A stretch of 15,057 bases of DNA from JAFNAG01 sp050011535. GTDB lineage: Bacteria; Acidobacteriota; UBA6911. The stretch is taken from NCBI GenBank assembly GCA_050011535.1, contig JBEKIX010000078.1:1-15057 (forward strand), written 5' to 3'. The position numbers were made by a program, and so were the translations under genes. Positions 7,823-13,119 of the stretch are shown piece after piece; within the stretch, counting starts at the first letter, position 1, and the number at the start of each line of letters is the position of its first letter. The notes under the pieces are model-generated. The model ran no database searches. It saw only the letters and a list, made by a program, of their open reading frames with translations, and had not been told where the DNA came from.

Positions 7823-8713
7823 CTAGGCTAATCGAACTATCAGAACAGAGCATGGCGCGGCCCGCACAACCGCTTCTGCCACGCTGCCGAGAGCCATAAG
7901 ACGCTTTAATCCCGTCCTGCCGTGGGTGCCCATGACGAGCAGCTGCGCCGGCAGTTCCGCCGCCGCGCTCAAAATCGCCGGCGCCGCCGGTCCTTCGCGA
8001 AGAAGGCCACCGCCTTTGGCTTTGAAATGATGCACGCACTCATCAAGCCTTTGCTGCCAGATCTTTCTCATTTGGTCGCCGAGATCCATCGGGGCCGGGC
8101 TATAGCCATAGAAATCTCCATAAACGGGACTCATCATCGCGAGCAGATCGAAAGCGTGAATGATAGTAAGGTCGGCCGTTCGGTGCCGCGCCTCAGCTGC
8201 GCCCGCCTCAACAGCAGGGAGTGCAGGATCGGAAAAGTCGGTCGCGGCCAGTACCTTTCCCTCAGGCGAGTGCCGCGCCACAAGAACGGGACAATTGGCA
8301 TAACGAACGACATGCTCCGCAGAGCTGCCCAGAATGTGCAAACCCGTGTGATCGATTTTTCCCCCGACGACCACGGCTCCTGCCCCGATTTTATCGGCAG
8401 CCCGGAGTATTCCCGTGTGCACCGTACCCTGCTCAATCTCGATCTCTATTTCGTGCGGCTCCCGGGCCGTCACCGTTCGAATGCGCTTCAGAAGAGCATC
8501 GCGGACTGCAGCCTCAAGTTCTGAGAGCTTCAGAGCATCGTCAAGATGCAGCTGAGGAAACAAGGGCCGCACAGCAAAGATCTCGGGGAGGACATGACAG
8601 ACAGAAAGTTTGACCTTGTATGAACGCGCAAGGGCGTCCGCCTGACGAAGAAGTTCATCGGATCCCTTATCGAGATCCATCGCAGCAAGAATTGGACCTT
8701 TGATCTGAAACAT
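7823..8713 (-). CDS. Tandem-domain universal stress protein, copy A
   Basis: A 296-residue protein made of two UspA-like domains, about 1-147 and 150-296, each starting with an ILAAMD- or VLAATDFS-type strand and ending in a (C)xVLxVR strand. UspA proteins are cytoplasmic stress factors, many of which bind ATP. The second domain ends in GTHGRTG (residues 262-268) and GSVAEAVV, but 10 residues rather than the usual 9 separate the second and third motif glycines. The first domain has GGKIDHTG and GSSAEHVV and lacks the middle glycine, so ATP binding there is doubtful. A histidine-rich loop (CVHHF) follows residue 225. AGAGGAAG lies just upstream of the ATG. The gene, its leader and its promoter are duplicated at 11908-12973. 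It lies 40 bases ahead of the UPF0182 gene and probably shares its transcript. Confidence 0.93.
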   Translation of the reverse strand: MFQIKGPILAAMDLDKGSDELLRQADALARSYKVKLSVCHVLPEIFAVRPLFPQLHLDDALKLSELEAAVRDALLKRIRTVTAREPHEIEIEIEQGTVHTGILRAADKIGAGAVVVGGKIDHTGLHILGSSAEHVVRYANCPVLVARHSPEGKVLAATDFSDPALPAVEAGAAEARHRTADLTIIHAFDLLAMMSPVYGDFYGYSPAPMDLGDQMRKIWQQRLDECVHHFKAKGGGLLREGPAAPAILSAAAELPAQLLVMGTHGRTGLKRLMALGSVAEAVVRAAPCSVLIVRLA

Positions 8714-8735
8714 GATTTCTTCCTCTCAGAAAAGT

Positions 8736-8755
8736 GAGTTAAACCCTCTTAACTC
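8736..8755 (-). promoter_or_regulatory. Seven-base-pair inverted repeat just upstream of the usp copy A ribosome binding site
   Basis: GAGTTAA and TTAACTC flank the six-base loop GAGGGT (minus-strand sense), ending 22 bases before the start codon. It could be an operator or a hairpin affecting translation. The corresponding place in copy B does not keep the symmetry, so it is specific to copy A. Confidence 0.4.
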
Positions 8756-8769
8756 CCGTGAGCGAAATG

Positions 8770-8787
8770 CCTTCCGGTTTGGGAAGG
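8770..8787 (-). promoter_or_regulatory. Conserved hairpin in usp copy A leader
   Basis: CCTTCC and GGAAGG pair across a six-base loop. The same stem occurs at 12849-12867 in copy B with a seven-base loop, so the stem is kept while the loop changed length. Confidence 0.45.
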
Positions 8788-8824
8788 CCTCCCATATGCA
8801 CAATACCACCGGGCAATTTGCGTT

Positions 8825-8844
8825 TCTGATCAATATTGACCAGA
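8825..8844. promoter_or_regulatory. Twenty-base dyad in usp copy A leader
   Basis: TCTGATCAATATTGACCAGA is a near-perfect palindrome with a single mismatched pair. The copy B counterpart at 12905-12924 keeps most of the symmetry. It resembles a repressor or activator site, or an RNA stem if transcribed. Confidence 0.4.
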
Positions 8845-8883
8845 TGTGTGAGCCGGACTGAACAAACTCGTGAACTACCCCAG

Positions 8884-8889
8884 AGCATA
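8884..8889 (-). promoter_or_regulatory. Possible -10 box of usp copy A promoter
   Basis: TATGCT on the minus strand lies about 170 bases before the usp start, immediately ahead of the conserved leader. Copy B has TATACT at the matching place. No convincing -35 box is found at 16-18 bases in either copy, so an activator-dependent or alternative-sigma promoter is possible. Confidence 0.35.
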
Positions 8890-8946
8890 AACAATGTGTT
8901 GGAACTCCCCGCCAACATCTGGAGGTAGCCGACGAAGTGAAGAGTC

Positions 8947-8959
8947 AAGACCCGGTCTT
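8947..8959. promoter_or_regulatory. Short palindrome between the DUF3943-like gene and the usp copy A promoter
   Basis: AAGACC and GGTCTT flank a single base. The gap is too short for a stable RNA hairpin and no T-run follows, so it is more like a protein-binding dyad than a terminator. It lies outside the duplicated segment. Confidence 0.25.
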
Positions 8960-9005
8960 AAGCCTGTTTCATTCCTGCTCCGGGCGGCGAATCCATATAT
9001 CCGGA

Positions 9006-10739
9006 TCAGCGGTGGTCTGCTGCACCGCGCCACTGAACAGCGCCGAACCGGGTGTCGCCAAGCAAAGTGTAAACGAGGCTGACGGTTCCCGTCGTCTGGT
9101 GACTGGGCGCCCGTGCGGGATACCGCGCATCCCGCACGGAGGCGATGTAATTGATCCCAAGGGCATGAGGGCCGAAAATGCGAACGTGGAATCCTGCGTT
9201 CAGGCGGTCGATCGCCTCCCTTCCCCCCGGGTCATCGCCACCTATGCCGGTCAAATAATATGCGCGTCCCGTTGAGTCGAACATGGCCCTGTTGCCAAGG
9301 ATGATGCGGAGCGCAACAAGCCCACGTGGGGCAACGCCGTAGTGGTAGTCGCGTTCACCCACTTGGGTGACGTTACCGGCCGCAGCGTAACCGATACCCC
9401 CGATGACCGAGCCCTGGAGCGCTACCGCTCTCGAGGGCGACCATTGATAGGTAGTACCGAAAGAGACGTGGACGCTTGAGACACGGAAAATGTGCGGCGA
9501 TATATAGTCATACCCGCCATAGAGGCCCCAGATCCCGCGATAGGAATTGCCGGCCTCGTAGTCCTTTCCGAGGAGCAGGCCTCGGATCATGATGTCATCA
9601 AAAGGATTATGAGAGTTGCCGAGGCTGGTGGATTCAAATTGGAAGTAGTCGAAAGGACGCGTATGGCTATAGCCGGGCTTCCCGGGGAGCCCGTAAGCCA
9701 GGGAGAAGTCCGCTGTCGCCTCGGTCTTTTTGTTGGCGCTGGAGCTGCCCTGGTTGTTCAAGTGGGTATTCAGACTCGCGCCGATCTGCAGGCGCCAGAA
9801 GATGGCCGGATCACGACTAGGAAACACGGACTTAAACCGGTCTCCAAAGGCAGCACGATTGAAACCCGTGGATGGTGAGATCAGAGCCGCGCCCAGCTTG
9901 CGCAAGAACCCGGGGTTGTTACCACCGCCCTCGATGAGCAGGTTGGACATCCGGAAGAGCGCCTCCCCGAAGAAGCTCCCGCCGATGCCGCTGGCGATCT
10001 GGTCATTGATGGATGGGTTCGTGGTCTCCCCGCCCGTTTCCCAAAGAAAACTGCCTGCATTGTCATAGAGGAGCGACTGCCAGAAGTTGAGGCCCGCCGA
10101 TCGTGCGAATCCATGGTAGATGGATCCCTGATACGGATGCCCGAACTGGTTCATGGCGAAGGCGTCTTGATCGATCCCCCAGGGCCCGTGGGCGACGTGG
10201 TTCCAGAAGGTTGACAGGTTCGTACTGTAGACTTTTTTCCCTCCCTCTACTAGGTTGGGGTAGACGAGCCGGTCAGCCCCGTTGAGCAGAAGGAGGAAGG
10301 CCGGGATTTCGAGGGCTGGGGTGAGGTAGCTCTTGCGTGCCCCCGTCTCCCAAGACATGGCCGACGTCGGCGCCGCAGGCTTGTTCCCGCGCATGGAGAT
10401 ATTTACGGTCCGGTTCGGGGTCATATCGGAAAGCTCGATCACATCCGGCGCCGTCACACTGTCATATCCAAATCTTGATGCTTCGAGGGTGTACTTTCCC
10501 GGAGCTGGAATACTCACTGAGTAGTTGCCCAATACGTCAGTTTTCCCTGTTCCCACCAACTTCCCGGCACTTACATCTTTTATCGTGATGATTACACCTT
10601 GGATACCCTGGTTGTTGGAGAGATCCTTTATGGAACCGGAGACGCCGGCTCCTTGGGCAAAGGCCCAGCTACTGACCGTGATTACTATACCCACGCAAAG
10701 CGCTACAAGAATCGCCTTGAATGTTTTTAGCATTAGCAT
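9006..10739 (-). CDS. Secreted protein: carboxypeptidase-regulatory-like domain plus DUF3943-like beta-barrel
   Basis: The 577-residue product is probably an outer-membrane or periplasmic protein of unknown function. Residues 1-28 form a signal peptide with a hydrophobic core (ILVALCVGIVITVSSWAFA, then Q). Residues about 32-116 are a carboxypeptidase-regulatory-like beta-sandwich (VSGSIKD, TDVLGNYSVSIP, GKYTLEASRFGYDS). From about 175 the segment WNHVAHGPWGIDQD, NQFGHPYQGSIYHGFAR, GSFLWETGGE, PSINDQ and FFGEALFR looks like DUF3943. The remainder has alternating aromatic and glycine-rich strands typical of a barrel, ending in a TVSLVYTLLG-like strand. I chose the ATG at 10739 because GAGGAG precedes it and it starts the signal peptide; the frame extends upstream to 10874 without support. 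It follows the PAP2 gene by 221 bases. Family assignment is from memory of the motif pattern. Confidence 0.78.
   Translation of the reverse strand: MLMLKTFKAILVALCVGIVITVSSWAFAQGAGVSGSIKDLSNNQGIQGVIITIKDVSAGKLVGTGKTDVLGNYSVSIPAPGKYTLEASRFGYDSVTAPDVIELSDMTPNRTVNISMRGNKPAAPTSAMSWETGARKSYLTPALEIPAFLLLLNGADRLVYPNLVEGGKKVYSTNLSTFWNHVAHGPWGIDQDAFAMNQFGHPYQGSIYHGFARSAGLNFWQSLLYDNAGSFLWETGGETTNPSINDQIASGIGGSFFGEALFRMSNLLIEGGGNNPGFLRKLGAALISPSTGFNRAAFGDRFKSVFPSRDPAIFWRLQIGASLNTHLNNQGSSSANKKTEATADFSLAYGLPGKPGYSHTRPFDYFQFESTSLGNSHNPFDDIMIRGLLLGKDYEAGNSYRGIWGLYGGYDYISPHIFRVSSVHVSFGTTYQWSPSRAVALQGSVIGGIGYAAAGNVTQVGERDYHYGVAPRGLVALRIILGNRAMFDSTGRAYYLTGIGGDDPGGREAIDRLNAGFHVRIFGPHALGINYIASVRDARYPARAPSHQTTGTVSLVYTLLGDTRFGAVQWRGAADHR
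9111..9139. repeat. Eleven-base-pair perfect inverted repeat inside the DUF3943-like gene
   Basis: CCGTGCGGGAT and ATCCCGCACGG pair perfectly across a seven-base loop. It lies about 105-135 bases before the stop codon. There is no T-run after it on either strand, so it is not a standard terminator. Confidence 0.5.
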
Positions 10740-10960
10740 ATCGATCTTTCTCCTCGCAAAAAATCGAGTCCGCTCGCATCGAACCAAAGCAGTCGGCGAA
10801 GATGACGGCGTCCGAGGCTTTCCAGGTTCGTCGTCGAACGCACGGCACATCGGCAGCAGTCCGAGACGATCCATAAAATAAGCAGGTGCTCGATGATCTT
10901 GTTTACCTCAAGTCTGGCCGTTGCCGGAATAGCCCCTCAGCGGCAGGCCTTGGAAATGCG
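10740..10960. other. Spacer between the PAP2 and DUF3943-like genes
   Basis: The 221 bases hold no supportable gene, although the DUF3943 frame stays open through part of it. A good ribosome binding site for the downstream gene lies at its left end. I saw no convincing terminator hairpin with a T-run and no -35/-10 pair at proper spacing. Confidence 0.5.
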
Positions 10961-11803
10961 TCATTCGGGTTCGGTAATCAAGCTGATTCCGATTCTTCGA
11001 TTCTTCAGATCCAGAGCGGGCAACAGCACGATTTTCCCAACTTTCATTGATATTCCCGTTCGACGACAGACACTGCTGCCCACGATGTAGCCCAGAGTGG
11101 CGCCTGCAGTCAGGTCGCTTGCCCAATGCTTGTTTTCCCTGGCACGGGCAAAGGCGATGAAAGTTGCGGCCGAGTAGCCGATGATGCCTGCCTTCTTGCC
11201 GTAATAGCGCGCCGCAACTGTTGCGATCATGAATGAAGTCGAGGCGTGCCCCGACGGAAACGAATGGCTTTCGCCGTCCGGCCGGGTACGCCCGACCGCA
11301 AATTGCAGTCCCTGGATCAATCCCAAATTGATGATCGTGCCTTGAGCCAATGAATAGGTGAAAGAGTGAAATCGGTCGTTTTTCGAGTAGTGCCCTCCGA
11401 TCAGGAGGCCCACAACCGCGGGTCCTACGACAGCTGCCCCCCCCAGCACGCTACCGAAACTTCCGACGGCGGACGATTGCCCATGCATGCCCACTTGATC
11501 CCGTATATCATGGTCGAATGGGGCAACGATTCCGCTGGCCGCGCCGCCAATCAACAAAGGGACAATATTTTTATTGCTGAACAGCGCCAGGAAGTTTCCG
11601 CCCATGTTCTGCGGAAATCGCTTGAGACTCGTGTATGTTTCCGGTGTGCCCTCTTTCAAGCTAGGCTCCGCGGCTGAGTCATTAGCAAGGGCCGGTAGGG
11701 CTTGGATCAGCGGCAAGGCAGCGAGAATGATTACCGCCCATCGCTGAATGACGAGGAGGATAATTTGCCTCCAAAGGTCAGAATCATCGTTTGTATTGGT
11801 CAT
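10961..11803 (-). CDS. PAP2-superfamily phosphatase, exported, with altered motif 1
   Basis: PAP2 (phosphatidic acid phosphatase type 2) enzymes dephosphorylate lipid phosphates such as phosphatidate or undecaprenyl pyrophosphate at the membrane. The 280-residue product has an N-terminal hydrophobic segment (about 13-40, ending ALPALA before ND), likely a signal peptide or anchor. Several hydrophobic or glycine-rich stretches follow (80-96, 116-137, 152-166, 188-215, 232-245). Motif 2 is PSGH at 183-186 and motif 3 is AR-X5-H-X3-D at 219-230. Motif 1 should read K-X6-RP but has glutamine at 167 (Q-FAVGRT-RP, codon CAA). The start at 11803 is preceded by GAGG; the frame runs further upstream only by crossing usp copy B in another frame. 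It begins 98 bases after the usp copy B stop and may share its transcript. Substrate unknown. Confidence 0.85.
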   Translation of the reverse strand: MTNTNDDSDLWRQIILLVIQRWAVIILAALPLIQALPALANDSAAEPSLKEGTPETYTSLKRFPQNMGGNFLALFSNKNIVPLLIGGAASGIVAPFDHDIRDQVGMHGQSSAVGSFGSVLGGAAVVGPAVVGLLIGGHYSKNDRFHSFTYSLAQGTIINLGLIQGLQFAVGRTRPDGESHSFPSGHASTSFMIATVAARYYGKKAGIIGYSAATFIAFARARENKHWASDLTAGATLGYIVGSSVCRRTGISMKVGKIVLLPALDLKNRRIGISLITEPE

Positions 11804-11901
11804 TTCTATCAGCCTCAACGGGAATGGCACGATAACCGGCCGGTCGTCTCTACCGGCCGCGATTACATGCTCCGCTTTTAACACAAGTTTAGCGACAGAA
11901 A

Positions 11902-12786
11902 CTAAAGTAATCGAACTACCAGAACCGAGCATGGCGCGGCGCGCACAACGGCTTCTGCCACGCTGCCCAGAGCAATCAGACGGCTTAATCCCGTCCTGCC
12001 ATGGGTGCCCATGACGAGCAGCTGCGCCGGCAGTTCCACCGCCGCGCTCAAAATCGCCGGCGCCGCCGGTCCCTCGCGAAGAAGGCCACCGCCTTTGGCC
12101 TTGAAATGATGCACGCACTCATCAAGCCTTTGCTGCCAGATCTTCCTCATTTGGTCGCTGAGATCCATCGGAGGCATGCTATAGAAATCTGCATAAAAGG
12201 GACTTATCGCCGGGAGCAGATCGATGGCGTGAATGATGGCAAGGTCGGCCTTGCGGCGCCGTGCCTCAGCTGCGCCCGCCTCAACGGCAGGGAGTGCGGG
12301 GTCGGAAAAGTCGGTCGCGGCCAGTATCTTTCCCGCAGGCGAGGGCCGCGCAACAAGAACGGGACAATTCGCATAGCGAACGACATGCTCTGCAGAGCTG
12401 CCCAGAATGTGCAGACCCGTATGATCGACCTTTCCCCCGACGACCACGGCTCCTGCCCCGATGTTTTCGGCAGCCCGGAGTATTCCCGCGTGCACCGTAC
12501 CCTGCTCAATCTCGATCTCTATTTGCGGCGGCTCTCGTGCCGTCACCGTTCGAATACGCTTCAAAAGATCGTCGCGGGCCGCAGCCTCAAGTTCTGAGAG
12601 CTTCAGAGCATCGTCAAGATGCAGCTGAGGAAACAAGGGCTGCACAGCAAAGATTTCGGGAAGGACATGACAGACAGAAAGTTTGACCTTGTATGAACGC
12701 GCAAGGGCGTCCGCCTGACGAAGGAGTTCCTCGGATCCTTTATCGATATCCATCGCAGCAAGAATTGGACCTTTGATTTGAAACAT
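11902..12786 (-). CDS. Tandem-domain universal stress protein, copy B
   Basis: A 294-residue paralogue of the protein at 7823-8713, with the same two UspA-like domains. Most differences are conservative. The largest change is around residues 188-210, where copy B has IDLLPAISPFYADFYSMPPMD and is two residues shorter. The C-terminal motif is GTHGRTGLSRLIALGS, again with 10 residues between the second and third motif glycines. The first domain again lacks the middle motif glycine (GGKVDHTG). AAGAGGAAA lies immediately before the ATG. It is divergent from dnaK across a 333-base gap and is followed at 98 bases by the PAP2 gene. Copy B, next to dnaK, and copy A, next to the UPF0182 gene, may therefore be induced together while leading different transcripts. 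Confidence 0.93.
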   Translation of the reverse strand: MFQIKGPILAAMDIDKGSEELLRQADALARSYKVKLSVCHVLPEIFAVQPLFPQLHLDDALKLSELEAAARDDLLKRIRTVTAREPPQIEIEIEQGTVHAGILRAAENIGAGAVVVGGKVDHTGLHILGSSAEHVVRYANCPVLVARPSPAGKILAATDFSDPALPAVEAGAAEARRRKADLAIIHAIDLLPAISPFYADFYSMPPMDLSDQMRKIWQQRLDECVHHFKAKGGGLLREGPAAPAILSAAVELPAQLLVMGTHGRTGLSRLIALGSVAEAVVRAAPCSVLVVRLL

Positions 12787-12848
12787 GATTTCCTCTTCTT
12801 AGAAAAAGTGAGTGAAATCCCTAATCCCTGTGAGCCATGCGCGCGACG

Positions 12849-12867
12849 CCTTCCAGTTTTGGGAAGG
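12849..12867 (-). promoter_or_regulatory. Conserved hairpin in usp copy B leader
   Basis: CCTTCC and GGAAGG pair across a seven-base loop, about 60 bases before the usp start. It is the counterpart of the 8770-8787 hairpin. Confidence 0.45.
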
Positions 12868-12904
12868 CCTCCCATATGCAAAATACCACCGGGCAATTTG
12901 TCTT

Positions 12905-12924
12905 TCTGTTCAACATTGACCAGA
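12905..12924. promoter_or_regulatory. Dyad in usp copy B leader
   Basis: TCTGTTCAACATTGACCAGA keeps most of the symmetry of the copy A dyad at 8825-8844; the outer four pairs on each side are intact. Confidence 0.35.
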
Positions 12925-12963
12925 CGTGTGAGCAGGACTGAACAGACCCGTGAACTACCCCAG

Positions 12964-12969
12964 AGTATA
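12964..12969 (-). promoter_or_regulatory. Possible -10 box of usp copy B promoter
   Basis: TATACT on the minus strand lies in a local AT-rich stretch (AATATTTATACT), directly ahead of the conserved leader. No good -35 box is seen. AGTTC and AACA just upstream are shared with copy A. Confidence 0.38.
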
Positions 12970-13029
12970 AATATTGTTGAACTTCGGTAACCGGTGTGGG
13001 AATGGCAATGAAAACGCTCTTGGCGCATT

Positions 13030-13048
13030 CGCGATTTGAGCTTTCGCG
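13030..13048. promoter_or_regulatory. CGCGA-N9-TCGCG inverted repeat upstream of dnaK
   Basis: Five-base perfect arms separated by nine bases, about 70 bases before the dnaK start. The nine-base spacer equals that of CIRCE, but the arm sequence is different. It could be an operator of another heat-shock repressor or a chance event. Confidence 0.3.
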
Positions 13049-13119
13049 GCACTTTGAGCAAAAGGATTCATTGGCGTCCTACCCGGTGGCAGACGCTACA
13101 GAAAATCAGGAGGCATATC

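Larger units (their letters stand above)
8714..8878 (-). promoter_or_regulatory. Conserved leader (5' UTR) of usp copy A
   Basis: This is the probable untranslated leader between the -10-like box at 8884-8889 and the usp ATG at 8713. It is matched closely by the leader of usp copy B. Blocks identical in both include GGGGTAGTTCACG, CAAATTGCCCGGTGGTATT and GCATATGGGAGGCCTTCCC (minus-strand sense). It contains three possible secondary structures, listed separately. The longest open frame through it shows mainly amino-acid-changing differences between the copies, so I read it as regulatory DNA or RNA and not a gene. Confidence 0.55.
7829..8893 (-). repeat. Direct repeat, copy A (usp gene plus leader and promoter)
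   Basis: This stretch matches 11908-12973 in the same orientation. In the parts I aligned by eye about nine bases in ten agree, with small indels (296 against 294 codons). The match begins at the last codons of usp and ends just past the -10-like box upstream. No transposase, terminal inverted repeat or target-site duplication is visible at the ends, so it looks like a plain segmental duplication. Confidence 0.88.
11908..12973 (-). repeat. Direct repeat, copy B (usp gene plus leader and promoter)
   Basis: Partner of the segment at 7829-8893, same orientation, offset 4,079 bases at the left end. Recombination between the two copies would excise the PAP2 and DUF3943-like genes and leave one usp. 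Confidence 0.88.
12787..13119. other. Divergent intergenic region between usp copy B and dnaK
   Basis: The 333 bases hold the usp leader and promoter on the left (12787 to about 12973) and the dnaK upstream region on the right. No gene is supported. The right half contains a CGCGA/TCGCG inverted repeat at 13030-13048 and the dnaK ribosome binding site. I found no CIRCE-type element (TTAGCACTC-N9-GAGTGCTAA) and no clear sigma-32 promoter, so how dnaK is heat-regulated here is not visible. Confidence 0.6.

Noticed and set aside
7922..8524. Long plus-strand open frame antisense to usp copy A (200 codons), also seen at 12001-12597
   Set aside because: Its occurrence in both copies follows from the duplication and GC-rich codon use of usp. 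It resembles no known family, and the sense strand encodes a clear Usp protein.
8739..8948. A 69-codon open frame in the usp leader with a similar frame upstream of copy B
   Set aside because: The shared stretch differs mainly at amino-acid-changing positions, the frames diverge after an indel, and start and end are not shared. The similarity is explained by duplication of the leader.
11804..12118. Upstream extension of the PAP2 frame to a start at 12118
   Set aside because: It would overlap usp copy B in a different frame, and its sequence is the same shadow frame that appears downstream of usp copy A. The start at 11803 has a ribosome site and leads into a signal peptide.
7829..12973. Composite transposon bounded by the two usp repeats
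   Set aside because: No transposase gene, terminal inverted repeats or target duplications are visible, and the repeats encode stress proteins with their promoter.
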